Origin: Aulostomus chinensis
Lineage: Eukaryota; Chordata; Actinopteri; Syngnathiformes; Aulostomidae
Direction of reading: 5' to 3'
NCBI GenBank assembly: GCA_037954235.1
Contig: JBBMOA010000018.1
Coordinates: forward strand, 9,561,001 to 9,625,000
DNA length: 64,000 nucleotides
Positions 1 to 13,900 of the stretch are shown piece after piece. Each line of letters begins with the position of its first letter. Position 1 is the first letter of the stretch. A model generated the notes under the pieces. It searched no databases and had not been told where the DNA came from. It saw only the letters and a program-made list of their open reading frames with translations. Made by a program: the position numbers and the translations under genes.

Positions 1-407
1 TCAATCTACATGCACGCACACGCTCACACCCACATCCACACCTCATCTGTCAAAGGGTCTCTCGCCATGGCAACAGTAAATGAAAGCAACCTGAAAGAGC
101 CCCCAGTGAGTGGCGGATGCTAGCGCTGGCTGCATTGTTGGAGGGAGGATCTGGCAACCTGCAATCACAAGCTCTCTATTCAGGCCCTCTTTAGTATTAC
201 TCAGCAAGTCAGGATTTACTGCATCATGGCTTCCGTTCTTTTCATCCCTGACTGGCACATTGGCATGAGATAAGTGCCGCTTGGAAACGTGGCACAGTGG
301 CTGCCCATGCACAATGCGCTATTACTCTCATACTGTTTCTACGTGTATGTGTGTGTTTGTGTAGCCTGTAATGAATCTTGATTACATTTTGGGGTCTGAC
401 TTTTCAG
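1..407 (+). other. intron of bahcc1 (partial)
   Basis: No coding exon is visible before the acceptor ending at 407, where a TTTTCAG precedes the first recognisable exon. The stretch is read as the 3' part of a bahcc1 intron whose 5' end lies left of the window. A short (TG)n-like run is present near 345-362. Nothing else can be supported. Confidence 0.6.
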
Positions 408-3400
408 GTCCTGGATGTACGTCCTGAATCAGAGGCTATGCTGAATGAAGGAACCAGGGTGTGTGCGTACTGGAGCGAACGCTCACGCTGCTTGTACCCT
501 GGCTATGTTCACAGAGGTAAGACATCAACCTTTCTCTTTTTCTCTGTATCCTATCTCTGGACATGGTTAGGAAGGGAGCTGTTGTCTCTTGCAGGTGCTT
601 CATCTGATGAGGGGAAGCAGGGAGGAGTGATGATCGAGTTTGATGATGGAGACAGAGGGAAGATTTCTCTCCCAAACATCCGACTTCTGCCACCTGGATA
701 CCAGATTCAATGTGGGTGGCCCATCAGTTTATATGCCTTTTCATGTTGCCTGTATTGTCAATGTTCAAGTGAACTCTAATAACCCCCTATCCCTTTATCT
801 TTAAGGTGGAGAATCATCTCCTGCTCCACTCATCCCTAGTGGGACAACAGCCAAGAACACTTCCAGTCTGGAGCCTGCTCCCATCAGTGACCGTCCCTCT
901 GATGAACTCAATACTATAAACCAAACTGTTCACAAAAGAAGACCAGGTAAGTCTCTGTCTCGCAAATGTGTATTCACCTTATTTATTAACTTATTTATTA
1001 TTACTTATTCCATAATCTTCTGTTTTAAATAATAAACATTTTTACTTTGTAGATGTCACTTAAGCTGAATGATGCATATGTTGAAAGAAATATTGAAACA
1101 AACAAAAAAAAGCAATACTTTTTGATATTTTTATGATTTGAAATTCATTGCTGAAATAAATAAATGTTTTGTTTACTCTAGGGAGACCAAAGGGTTCTGG
1201 GAAAAAACAAAAGCAACAGCAGCAGGCTGAGAATGCCAAGAAAAGTTCTTCACTATTCCTTGGTTGGCCTTCATTTGCCAGCACCAGGAAGAAGACGTCT
1301 AACAATCTATTCCAGCTCAATGGGACACCCAGGAAGGCCGTTAGATCGAAAGAGGATGACCTTTTCTCCTTGCCTCAGATGCAACCGCTAGTCTCCACTC
1401 CAGCCAAAGGACTGTTCAGCAGCAGCTCCTTTGAAGTGGACTCCTTCAGCAGTATTGCAAATGGTTACTCATCCTTTTGTACTCAATCCATTGGGCCGGG
1501 TCCAGGTTTATCACTGAGTTCTAGAAGTGGGCTTTATGGCCAGAAACGCAGACAAGATGAGATGGCAATGCCGAGGGGGAGGAAGTCTGGACAAGAGTTC
1601 CTGGTCAAGTTAGATCATGAAGGAGTGACTTCCCCCAAGACCAAAAACAGCAAGGCTCTGTTGTTGCGAGGTGGATCTTCCAGTGTGAGCGGGATGCCCA
1701 GGACAGAGGCTTACTCTCATCCAGTCCTGCTGGTTAAAGACAACAAAAAGGGTGGTGCCTCCAGGGTAGAACTTGTCTTAAAAGGATCCACACCCCAAAG
1801 AAAGCCCTCCACTTCTTTGCATCTAGGGGAATATGGAGACATGGGCTTCAGCTCCCATCGAGAGTGTCATAGCTCATACTCTGATCTGGATGATGAAGAT
1901 GAAGAAGAAGAGGAGGAGAGGAGGAGGGCTGCGCTGGCTGTAGCCTCAGGGGGACTAAGGACAGCTGGTCATTTCCTCTCTCGACTATCTGTTTCATCCT
2001 CCTCCACTGGTTCTTCCAGCTCCTCCTCTTCAGGCTCTCTCTCCAGTTCCAGCCTGTGTTCCTCTGAAAATGACTCTTCCTACAGCTCAGAGGATGAGGA
2101 GGGTTCTACACTCATGCTGCAGAGTTGCCTGTCTTCTCACCGAGGGCTCCTACAACCCACTGAACCCTCAACGTCTTCAAGACCGCACCAACACTCCTTT
2201 GTGGCTAAAGCTGTTGCTGTTTCCAATTCCACCGATCATGTCTCCAGTAACAAGACGCTAAAGAGGAAAGAATGCAGCGGTTCCATCTCCAAACCATCTA
2301 AGGACTTTGTCAAGAAACCTAGGATGCTACCAGATGACAACACATTTATTCCAAGGCCCAAGATGTCAGCATTCCTTGCAGGACGACAAATGTGGAGGTG
2401 GGCAGGGAACCCTACACAGGTGAGCAAGAGTACTTTAACAGTGTTTTTATTGCATACCTTCAATTTCATCATGGTTTGTACACAATCTATCTATCTATCT
2501 ATCATATATATATATATATATATATAAAGATAGATATATAGATAGATGTAGATATAGATGTATATGTCTGTCAATGTCTGTCAAAGAACATTGATCCAAG
2601 TTTCTGGTTTTCCTCAGAGGCGAGGTTTAAAGGGTAAAGCCAGGAAGCTTTTCTACAAGGCCATTGTGCGAGGCAGAGACACAGTGAAAGTAGGAGACTG
2701 TGCCGTGTTCCTCTCTGCTGGACGACCTAACCTACCGTATGTTGGTCGAATTGAGAACTTTTGGGAGTCCTGGACCTCCAGCATGGTGGTCAAAGTGAAG
2801 TGGTTCTACCACCCTGAAGAGACCAAGCTAGGCAAGAGACATCGAGATGGCAAGGTGAGCCATGATGTAAGCTACAACTTCATTGACTCTTATTATTCAT
2901 TTGTAGCATATTGTTACAAATTAAAAACCTGAATAACCTGCAATAGGATGCTGACTATTTCCAAGTTAGAAGAAAAGGAGAAGATTAACATAGAAGGAGA
3001 CAAGCACCTGGATTTAGCAATGAGTCGAACAGGACTTACCAAGCCCCAGGTGGCAACATGACTTGGAGTCTGCTCTTTCTCCGCTGGGACAGTTGTTGGG
3101 AGTAAAATTTACAGATATCCACAATGTGGTACAAGCATGTGAATTCTCTCCAAAAAGTCATGTGATGTGTTGAGAAGTAGTCTTCAAAAATTGATACAGG
3201 GTTGCAAGCAGTGTATTTCCTTGCTAAATAAAACAACAACAACAGCAACAAAAACACCATTGCAAAGTAGAGTGGTCTTAAGACAGTAGTACTGTATTTG
3301 TCTGAAATACTCTCTTCATTGGAGGAGGCGGTAAAAATATTCCATGACGCATTTTGCAATCCAAACATTATCACGTTCAGTCATACACAAAGACCGACAC

Positions 3401-3787
3401 TTTCACCTCCTTCATTGTCTTGCCTGGGATAAGATAAGAAGCAACTAAAGAAAAAGAAAATCATTGTAGCAGGGGATGCATTATATCCTTTGTAACAATA
3501 TGGAACATTCAAATGACATTGATTCTTTATTACTTGGTTGATTATGTTGCAACTAACCCTAATTTGTCCCTGTCCAGCACGCCCTGTACCAGTCATGTCA
3601 TGAAGATGAGAATGATGTCCAGACAATCTCTCATAAGTGCCAGGTGGTGAGCCGGGAGGAGTATGAGTGTCTGAATCGCAATCAGAAACCACACAGCACC
3701 TCCCCAGACCTCTATTACCTGGCTGGGACGTACGACCCCACCACCGGTCAGTTGGTCACTGCTGAAGGGGTTTCCATCCTCTGCTGA
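408..3787 (+). CDS. bahcc1: BAH and coiled-coil domain-containing protein 1, C-terminal 683 codons (six exons, 5' partial)
   Basis: Large nuclear chromatin protein of the BAHCC1/TNRC18 family; BAH and Tudor-like modules in this family read histone marks and act in gene silencing. Exons by splice site and phase: 408-516, 595-711, 806-946, 1182-2419, 2618-2854, 3578-3787; the sum is 2052 nt, in frame to a TGA at 3785-3787. In order along the fragment: a Tudor-like segment (about residues 20-75, with a VMIEFDDGDRGKISLP core), an AT-hook-like RRPGRPKGSGKK (about 120-131) split by an intron, a long low-complexity region in one 1.24-kb exon with a Glu/Asp run (about 357-372) and Ser run (about 394-415), then the BAH domain (about 536-683: FYKAIVRG, VGDCAVFLSAG, VVKVKWFYHPEET, HEDENDVQTISHKC, YYLAGTYDP). 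The ending ILC-stop matches the family. Upstream exons lie outside the window. TNRC18 is the alternative; FSCN2 as neighbour and the remembered C-terminus favour BAHCC1. The 712 junction uses a weaker GTGGGT donor, chosen because it alone keeps the frame open. Confidence 0.88.
2485..2560. repeat. compound (ATCT)n-(AT)n-(GATA)n microsatellite in bahcc1 intron
   Basis: (ATCT)n at 2485-2503 runs into (AT)n to about 2526 and then imperfect (GATA)n to about 2560. The two flanks are reverse complements, so the tract can fold on itself. It ends about 57 bp before the first BAH-domain exon. Confidence 0.85.
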
Positions 3788-5650
3788 ACCTCTATGAGGA
3801 CACTACTGAGGGATTCCTCTTGAGGAAGGATCAAAGTCCAAAACTTTACCTGCAAGGCAGCATGTGTTCTTGGCTTCAAGGGCCCATGGACTACATGCCA
3901 GCGTCTAAGCGTGGCTGTCTGAGGTTACACACTGGAGACTATTGGTGTCTAACCTTCATGGAAGTGAAGGAGATATCCGTAACTGGTCCTTTCAAGAAGA
4001 ACGATAGAAGTCTGGGTCTTCCTGTGCATCGCAAAATTCAACAGCTGGTGTTTCATTGGTTTTCCATTGGTCTAACTAAAAAATGTCCCATGTGGTTGAC
4101 AGCTTCATTACTGGTTTTTGGAATCACGCACCCAGCTCCCATTACACGTCATCAAAAGCGAGCTGAGAGCGCACTGAACTGGGCCAAGCACCATGAGGCT
4201 AAATGGTCTCTGAGGACCAATTCTTTAAAGGTAGCCTTACCTGAAGAAATTAAGTGAGGTCCCCTAAACCTCAGCATTCCAGGGAAGTTAAAAACATGTA
4301 AAGGATGTAAAGGATGTAAAGTTGATGTCTGTAAATATTTTGAATTTACCCAAATCAAGCCATACACTTCAGTACCTCTCACCTGTCTTAACTGTTCAGG
4401 TGTACATTGTACAGTTGAATTATTGTATTGTTGTCTGTTGTCTATATGTACATACAAATTATTTTATATAGGAGTTTATTGTATATATGAGATGTATCTT
4501 TCCATGTTTGCAATTGATTTATTTTTATATGGGTATAGATTATGTTTTGTTTGTTTTGGTTTTTGGTTTTTGGGAAATCAAGATTGAAGATGTTAGTGTT
4601 GCACTGCATATGCCCTGCTGAGACAGAAACAGACAGAGCACAGACAAAGACAGAAGGATTTAGTCTACAACAGGACAAGACTCACTTTCTGAGAGATATG
4701 GGGGTCATCCTGTTTAAAAATAGGTCAAGTGGCTTTTTGTGTAAGTGTTCTGTTACTTCGCATTTTTTATTATCCTCTCATTTTTATTTATGTACCTCTC
4801 AGCTGGTCATCACAAGGCAGATCTCACCGGACTGCATTCACGGGTCGAAAATTATATAAGATTAATGATTTTGACGCTATTTGTGTGTGATGAGTGTCCT
4901 GGTATCATAATAATCATGTCCACACAAATAAATTTAGACTGGGTCTTTTAATGAATATGTGTTATTGCTCCCTTCAATGCATAGCACGTCATGACTTAAA
5001 AAAAAAAATACCAAAGTGTCTTTAGTATCCTTATTTAAATTTGTCAAGCACCTGTACTGAACTTAAATCAGAGATCACTGGTAACTTATAGAATACTCTG
5101 CCTCCACTATGTGCATATATTTTGGCTTTGCATTGTGACAATGGTTTCTTGCACATGTACCTGCTGTTTTGTCTTTTGCAAAAATATGCAGCAAAACCCC
5201 TCCTGGGAGTGCGACTATGAACGTCAAGGTACTGACAAAGTAAGAGATTGAGTACTGACAATATGTTGGAATTTGTCTATTTTAATTTCATCAAACTTAT
5301 CTGTGTCTATTTTGTACAGTTCATGCACATATTCAATGCTAACTGTGAAGGACAATCAGATTCACAAAGCAATGGACAGAGTAGGCTCACTCAATCTGAA
5401 AATTACTTATTTAATTTTGTGCCATGTACATTTTGTCTATTTTTGTCTTGTTTGATATGCAATCCTGAGTATTCTGTGTTCACAAAGGTTTATTTTGTTC
5501 GCCAACTCTTTATTTATTGTCAATGTTGCTGTTTGTTCATGCCAAGAGCGCTTTATGAGAATGTGACATTGTTTTTCTTGGTGTGATGTCACATTTGCAT
5601 TTCTTAAATAAAACTGGCCTTGTAGAGGCCAACTAGTGAAAAGAAATAAA
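3788..5650 (+). other. probable bahcc1 3' untranslated region
   Basis: No coding signal follows the bahcc1 stop codon. A 145-codon open frame at 3820-4257 lies in it but resembles nothing I know. The AT content rises downstream and AATAAA hexamers occur at 4927, 5607 and 5645, which would give a 3' UTR of about 1.2 to 1.9 kb. The extent is inferred. Confidence 0.5.
5607..5650 (+). terminator. candidate polyadenylation signals for bahcc1
   Basis: Two AATAAA hexamers, at 5607-5612 and 5645-5650, lie about 1.85 kb after the bahcc1 stop. Another at 4927-4932 is an alternative proximal signal. Which is used cannot be told from sequence. Confidence 0.35.
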
Positions 5651-6266
5651 GCAACACTGGATTCTTATCATCCACAAACTTCTGTGAATTAAGTCTATTA
5701 TTTTGGCTGTGTCCCCTACTGCACCTACCACTTCCCTCCAACACGTTAATCTCTGAAATGTGCTGCTTAAACTATCAAATTGTAAAAACAATGGGTTTCC
5801 CCTGTTTTTAACAAGGAGAGATGACAAACTGCATGTTACCATTACAACGCGAGCTCACAAGTTAGCTTACTTATGTCAAACAAAGGGTCCTCTTAAAGAG
5901 ACGGACAGGGTCGAGTTTTGCAATGTGACTCAGATAATGCCTTTGAAAATAAAAATACACTGACATTTATTATTATGATGTGACAAAAAGACATAATTGG
6001 TAACAGAGATGTTTTATGAGCAGCCTAACCCAGAGCAAATGCACTTTTAAATGAAAACATAGTAACCATGAACGTAAATGAGCAGAGCGCTCAAGTCACA
6101 CGTGTTATCAGCTGGTCACTATCATTTAAAAAAAAATCATTATTCTTATCATCTGCCATTTATGTGACTGATTATATTTCTTACCATGTCACATGTCCCT
6201 AAACCAGCCAGCCAGCCTCCATCTGATCTTACTCGTTGCTGTGATGGCTGTTTTTTATTTGGGTTT

Positions 6267-6288
6267 TTTTTTTTTTTTTTTTTTTTTT
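6267..6288. repeat. poly(T) tract
   Basis: An uninterrupted T homopolymer of about 22 nt in intergenic DNA. Confidence 0.85.
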
Positions 6289-7300
6289 GCCCTGTTGTGC
6301 ACTATGTACACACTCTTTTCTTTATATTCCTTAGGGATCATGATCTACTTTAGATTACTTGGATTCATTTAGAAAGCACCATCAAGCACAAAACCATTCT
6401 CTGCCAAATCTGTTATTTGTTGTGATAAATCTTTTGATGTAAGTGTCTCCGGCTGAACTAGGTTTATGTGAGCTTTGAGTTCCTTGGTAAATAGATAAAT
6501 CTGTCACAGCATCAAATAAATCCTACTGGGTTTAGCTGCCAAGCTCTGTAAATATAATGTCGACTGATTCAGAGATAGATGTGAATTTTTATGATTCATG
6601 ATAAAGTACATTTGCCTATTTTCTTTTAAAATGAACTGGTTCTTTGATGGTGTAACTGTGAGGTGGTAGAGAAGAAAAAACATTTTAAAAAATGAGATAG
6701 GCCCAAATACTAATTTCAAAAACTTTTGTCCTATACGCCTTTGAACAATTCAGTGTGATAATGTTTTCAAGATTTGTAAATGTGTAATTTATTTATTTGT
6801 GCTGCATTTTTATATACCAATCTGTGGTAAATGATGAAGATTTTTTTATAGATGATGTTTGAATGAACACAACTACAAAAGATGTAAGATTTTATTCAAA
6901 TTAAATGTTTGTTCCCTGATCAAAATAAAGAGATTTCTAGAAACACTTCAAAATCTCCTAAATGAAATAAAGGAGGGCGCTCTCTAGTGGAACATGCTGT
7001 GTCACACAAAAACACTGAAAACATGCTTGAGCTACATTTGACACAAAAACACACTGTTGTATCATGAATGTCCAGTTTAGTCTCGCAGCAAAATGCACCT
7101 TTCTCCACTCGGCTCCGTCTTCTTCGTTCATCGCCCCCGGCGTCTGCTCATTTGCATACCCGTCTTTGACAAAGCTTATCTCTGCAAACGGAATCAGTGA
7201 AATAAACACTGACAAGGCCTTAAGGAGACACAATACGGGTCAGTGACCTTTCTCTCCTGGCCCAGGGGTGTTTTTGTCCTGAGTGGAGCACCAGTGCCAC

Positions 7301-7320
7301 CCCCCCCCCCCCCCCCCCCC
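7301..7320. repeat. poly(C) tract
   Basis: A C homopolymer of about 20 nt. It makes a spurious proline run in an overlapping open frame and is a likely place for length errors. Confidence 0.85.
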
Positions 7321-7897
7321 ACTAATGCCCAGATAGGAGTTAATGGGTACATCAGTCATCTCCAACAACAGTCGAGTGAACACAAACAGGACTGTTTGCT
7401 ACCACAACCTTTTGTGTTGACTGTGGGCACTGCCCCGTGTCCGAGCCGTGGCCCCTGCTGCATCAGCAGCACTGGAGTTTGGGTTAAAAGTTAACAGCAA
7501 CAGTGTTTCGGTTACTTTCCCGTTTTCAAAAGTATTTGCCTCATGACCTCACTTTAAAATACTCAGTTAAGATAAGATAACCTTTGACAGACAACCAAAA
7601 ATGTGTTGTCCGTGGGAAAGCCACCAAAGCTCTATATTACTCTTCTCATTTGGACCCCATTCTCAAGTCTATAACCTGGATTCTGTTACCTCTCACTTGA
7701 CATACTGATGTGCCTGCCTTACCTTTCACTGCTGGTCTGGTTCAGCTGGCTCAGCATCCACTGTGTTGCTCTGTGTCAACAGGAGGAATACTTTCCTGCA
7801 CAAATATCTGCACCTCATAAATGTCTTGCCCTCTGCTTGACCCTGTCTGGCCTCTGACTTCGAGGGGATTGAAGTTGAGCAAGGGAACAGGCAGCCT

Positions 7898-7898
<1 letters not shown>

Positions 7899-7948
<50 letters not shown>

Positions 7949-7949
7949 G
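7899..7949. repeat. (TG)n microsatellite
   Basis: Perfect GT dinucleotides from 7899 to 7943 followed by CGTGTG. Open frames reading Val-Cys or Thr-His runs across it are artefacts of the repeat. Confidence 0.95.
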
Positions 7950-10900
7950 AGGAAAAGGGGGGTTAACAAGGTGCTGGCTCGCCCAGCAGGACAAACATAT
8001 CAATCAGAAGCTGAGTGCCCTTTCTTATAAAGGGCACTAAAGCTGGGATCATTCATTGTTGAGCATATCAATTATAGAGCAGTAAAAGTCACTCCAGAAT
8101 AAACCGGACCAAACTGATGCAGCAGGAGCAGAGGAACGATCAAATGATTCCTCTATAGGGGCTCCAGCGCTTGGCCCGGGTGCCTTGTCCTGCTCTGGAG
8201 CATGACTATCCCTCCGTACCAGTCCGCCCCTGATGGTCTGAGCTCATATTCCCCAGATTCAGACATGGCCTGAGCACGTCTATGCATACAAATGAGCTGT
8301 GTACACAGGCCAGTCAAAGCAGGTCTTTTGGGGACAAACATGCTTTGATACAGTACACATTGAGCAGTTGAGGCCTCAGCATGAAAATGCTAACATGTAT
8401 TTGAAGTTAGGGTTGAGGAAAAAATATAAATACCATAATATATCAGGTCCTTCTGGTAATACAGTATCACACTGGCACCAAATATCAATATTTTATTACA
8501 ACAGCTCATTTCATTAACCAATTCTCCTGTTTTGGCTGTTTATTATACGTGTGTGTTCAAGGGGCTCTAAGCCTGGACAACACACTTTGCTGGACATTAT
8601 TTTTGCTTTGGTTGTCAAATGTCACAAAACTGACAGTACTGACAGTATTACTTCTTCACTTCCACAAATCTTGTGATCTCTTGAAGATGATTACTGCAGA
8701 ATCGCTGCATCGTGATACTCTGGCTACCGTGAGCAAAGCATCGTCTTAGTGTTATACCGTGTGATTGATATCTACATTTAGAGCTGCACATTTGCAGCTG
8801 AGTTAAATATGAAGGTGTGAACAGTCTTCAAGTGGCTATGAGGGTAGAAAATGTTCCATGATGGATTGGATTCTGGTCTTAACCACCTGCATGTTTTAGG
8901 AAACACCTAAACACACTGCCTAAACACACATGCCAGCACACAGTCAACGAAAATGACCGCGCTGTGTGTCGCTTTCCATGGCCCAGATCCAGCCATACCA
9001 CCCATAATCCATTCTCTGTCGCTCATTATTAAGCGCTTGTACAGATTCTGCATCAGTTACGCTTAAAAAACAAGAGCTTTTCGCGGTATTACAGGTTTAC
9101 TGTTACTGCTATCGGCATATGCTACCCACGAACTCGCATGCACTATCATCACCCTGATACTTGACTTTTTATCCAGATATGACACCTCAAACACTTAATA
9201 ATTTGTTGCCTTCTGTTCTGTGATGCATCTGATTTAACTCTCAGGGAAAGAAAAGACAGTGGAATTTAAAACAAATCTGGGGAGAGAGGTCGAATAGAAA
9301 AGACTGGGAAGAATAGTGTACGACGGATACATGTCTACATTCAGCTTGACGGATATCGCTGATCACTGCGTCATCAGGGTGCATAAATTGGTTTTAATCC
9401 AGGAGAAAAATCCTCTCCTGGTATCTCATTATTGCACATGACATAGCACTGGAAAAGACAGTTCAGCAGTCTGCTGAGATCATTGGGGGCTGTCGACAAT
9501 TATGGCCCCTAAATAGGCCTCAACACTTCCACAAATATGGGTTTGATCTACCATGTAAATGTCCCTCTTGTTGTGTTAAAAACATTATATTGTTCCACAG
9601 TTGTTCTCTCAGTGTCAACAGTACTGTAATGACTCGGTAATGGCAAGAAAAGTTACAGCCTGTCATAAAATGGGTCAGGTGTCTTTTAATCTCATTTGTA
9701 AGTGCAGGACAGCTGGAAACGCTGTATATCTCATAAATAATGAATGTCTCCTCAGGAGGGAAATGTATGACCTGGTAAGATTGATACTATCAGCTGTGAG
9801 TGCAATTAATCACCAAAAATCAAATCAGAATCCAATTAAGCCACATGGTTAATAATTAACCCTGGGCTCAAATTAAGATTTCACATCTGAGAGACTGGGA
9901 TTGCTCTCCAAGCTATCAGATATTTTTTTTTGCTCAAATTTATCCATCCCACAATATACGAGTGAGACATATGGGAACTTCAGTTGGAGAAGAGCATGTA
10001 TGTCTCAGTACACCCCCTTTTCCTTCAATTCAGTGTAGTAGTGTTTGTGCATTCCTGTGTCGACCCCCCTCCATCTAGTTCTCTGGGGTGTTTACCCCCT
10101 TTCACGGTAGCAGGGAAGCAGCTCCCACCATCCCATCTCTGTTTACATTGCTCTTCTCTGCTATTTACTCTGTGCTTGCTCGCTCTGGCGCACTGTGCTC
10201 CAAACAGCTGTTCCATTATGGAGGGAGCAGGCGTTTCAACCACAAAGCTCTGCTACACAACTCTCTCTGACAGCCCACCATGGTTGCCATCATGATGACT
10301 GCCTGGCTTCGCTGGCACGCCTGCTGCTGTTGCCATAAAGCTTAGTCTCCTGCAATTCAGAGCAGCTTCTGGATTAAGAGTCAGCCAGGGCAACTGTCAG
10401 AGATTGTCGTCAAACTGCAGGACAAATTCGCTAGGTTCCGCTTTTGATCAAGTGTCTCTGTATGGTGCGCAGTTTTGGGGGTGATTCATAACATGCAGTA
10501 AAAATATTCAAAAAATCTGAGCAACAAACATCTTTACAATGAAACTGATTTGTTTTAATAGTACAGAAGCAGTAGCAGTACTACATTAATGCATTTATAT
10601 CAGGTACCTTACACTACTCCAACATTACATCCTCCATTATTCCCCTGAGCATGAGACCCCATTTGGCTTGCTGTCGGGTTAAAGAAAGACTATTGTCTAA
10701 CTGACTGTCTTAGGGTCATACTATACCACGAACCCCTGGTGAATTATTTTTACCCTTTGCATGTTCTTTTTCCTGCTGCTGCGCACAGCTGGTGCTGAGT
10801 CAGGAGACAGGAAATGTGGGAGAAAGGCCACTGAGCATCCTAAGGCTCCCAGCGGACTGCTGCGAGGCCCCGTGGCTACGGGGACAGGAGACACTCCATT

Positions 10901-13900
10901 CATCACAATACAATAGCTGCTGCCTATTGAGTCGGTGGAGGACGGGCATATCGGGCTACTGTATGTTCCTGCATTTGTATGCATCGGCTGACCGGGTGTG
11001 TGATGTGTGTGTGTCTCTCTCATGTTGTTTTCTCTCATTATGTTTTTGTATTTATGACTACAGGTGCTCCATAACATATGTGACAGTCATTGCCTCCTAA
11101 AATTTTGTTAGCAAAGCGATGCATTATAGATTTAATGAACTTTTAAGGGCAGCATGCCACCACACCCCTAAGAAACAAGTGGCTCATTTCCAGTAAGGCT
11201 GGCTGTAAGTAAAATGTTCACGCTGCAATTCAAGGAACTATTTGCTGTTCAGAAATTCCCAAACTTGGGTAGGTGGAGTGTGAATGGAGTCAATGTCACT
11301 GTTGCCTGATCGTAGTATTTTGCCCTACTTAAAGGTCATCACATGATGAAGTGAGGCTTTTATTGGTGCAGAGGATACTTTTTCCGATGATCGGATCTTA
11401 GTGCGCCCCGAATGCGTTCCCACCTGAACGTAGAGCTGTCTACTTGTTGATCGGATCAGCTTACTATCAGGTCTGCACAGACCACACGCACAGGTTTAAA
11501 TAACCACGATGAAAATGGCAATCAACATCTATAAGGGCCCTAGTGGTGAGTGAATGTATTAAAGAGACGCGTACAGAGAAGACAGACATGCACGCATGCC
11601 TATGTGCGTGTATAAAAGTGCCAGTCATAGTAGGATATAAAAGAATTCTGCCCAGCTGCCAGGCCCCGGCACTGGTTGCCAGAACCCTTAAACACATCCA
11701 TGTCCTTCACTGATGGCTCTTCTCTCTTCTCCTCCTCGTTATATCTAATACTTTTAAAATATATACAATCTGCTTAGATACGAGGCAATCATAAGCTCCA
11801 TGACTGGCACTTGGACATCTTATCAACATGAGTTGAAGCCCCTGGGCAAGTAAGCCAGGCTTTGATCAGACATTTTGGAGACATCTCTCATTTTCTTCAA
11901 ACAAATCCACTGGGGTTGTGTGCTAAATTTGAAACCAACTCAAAGCACTAAGTGTACCTTATGAAGCAGGGAACAGAGGCAACACTATATATATACTATG
12001 CACGGTCTATTCAATGAGGAGGTGAAAGCAATCAGCATAGATGGTGAAGATGGAACACAAGCCAAAGACAGATGGGGACGTACAAGTTAGGAATAAAAAT
12101 CTATGAAAGAGAGAGGAAGGCAGAGCGTGGCATGCTTGGGCTGCACTATGAGATCAAGTGACAAACACCTCCGCAACCTTGGCAGAGACAAATCAGCCTC
12201 CATCCCCTGTGATAGTTGCTAGGTATACAGACCCAATTTCACCTCAAATCTTCTCTTGAATTTTAGCCTCTGCTCCTGTCAGTGGGAGAGAAACTGAAAA
12301 GTGAGTGAATGAAAGAGTGAGATAGAAAAGTCAGTCGAAGATCCTGCTGCTGAACAGTGGGGGAGAAAGTGAACAGAGTAGAGAAAGACGTAGACAAGAC
12401 AGAAAATGAAACCTAAATGGACCAATTCAGTTGGTGAAGCCACACAGAGAATTCACCTGAGGGCAGCCTCATACCCTGTTTGTGTCTCCATGGAGACGAG
12501 CCTCCTGAGTGTGCGCTTCTGTATGGCCAGACAATGGTCCGGCTAGCTTGTCCAGCCGATTGATTTCCACACAATTTCCTTGACCAGATGGACCGGCGAA
12601 GCTCGCCTGTGGTCATGATCTCTTCTGCAATCTGAACTGATGTGAAGTGTACAGAGCTACTGAGTATTTTCATTTCTTACATAATATCCCTGCATGTTTT
12701 TTGTGTGTGTTTGAACACTAAAGCCCATTTCGTATTCTCAGATGCATTTCTTTAACTGCTTCTAACTTCAATCGCGTCAGATTCTCAGCTCCTAACACCC
12801 TCTGTTTTGTATCCTGCGTGGTTTCGAGACCCTTAATGATGAGGTTCTTTTCTGCCATCTCCTCAGTTCCCTTGCAACGCTGACCATAGGAACCAGATCA
12901 GACGCTCAAGATGGCCTTTATCTGGGGTCTACTGGCCAGTGTCGGCTTACAGGGTCCACTCTGTACACAAGGCACATTATGGAAGTTTTAATAGGTGATC
13001 AGAGCAGCTGTTGCCAGCACAGCGTTGATTTACTGTGGCTAAGAGAGGGCTTAATGACTATGGAGGCAGACAGCGCTTAACCCTTTGATGTGCATTGGAT
13101 AATGTAATAGGATCAGGTAGCCCCCTGGGAAAGTCACACTAACATAAGCATACACAAGCACAAACGCTTCTGGAGTACAATTACACCGGCTAAAAGCTTT
13201 ATAAGGGTGCGCCCACCATTTACTATTAAACAGCTGACTTAAAACAACATATGGGTTGGACTTGAACTCGGAGTACCAGTCGTGGCTTGTGATACGCTTG
13301 TAAGGTCCGTGCATTAATTTATAAACACACGGCACACACACGCACAATCCAAATCCATCTAGAGTTGTGTTGCTTGCTGACAGGTGGTGCATGCTCAAGG
13401 AAATACAAGCTCACCCGGCACAAACTGGCCCAGCAGGCTTAGCAGCTCAACAGAAAGCCACTGGAGTACTTATGTAGAAGCTAGCGCTATTCAGACCATG
13501 CAGCATCCATCTTAAGGGTCAAAGGGCACAGGTTCTGTTTGCACCTTGAAGACACCAATATCCTTTCTTTTGCAGTGTGTTTGACATCACAGCTGAGCAA
13601 ACAAGACAGACCGGCCTGACGAAACAGTCAGGATGTGGATTTAACATCTCATGACTTATAAGCAGGGCGGAGCGACTCGCTTCAGTACTTTTCAAGGATC
13701 GAAAGACGTCATGTCATTCAACTCCAAATTTAGACACCTGAAAATGTAAATCTCCAAAAATCTCCAACCAAACCAGCGTGCATGATGCGACACTACTGGG
13801 CAGGCCTACGACCTTACACTTCATGTATCAGTTGTTGGTGAAAGCACTTGGAACGATTCAGAATTAGGTTCAGGAACAGGGACTGAGCCAGTTACCTGTC

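Noticed and set aside
3820..4257. 145-codon open frame on the + strand downstream of bahcc1
   Set aside because: It begins 33 bp after the bahcc1 stop inside the presumed 3' UTR, has no recognisable motif and no splice or promoter context.
7751..8030. Open frames with Thr-His or Val-Cys runs on both strands
   Set aside because: They are translations of the (TG)n microsatellite at 7899-7949.
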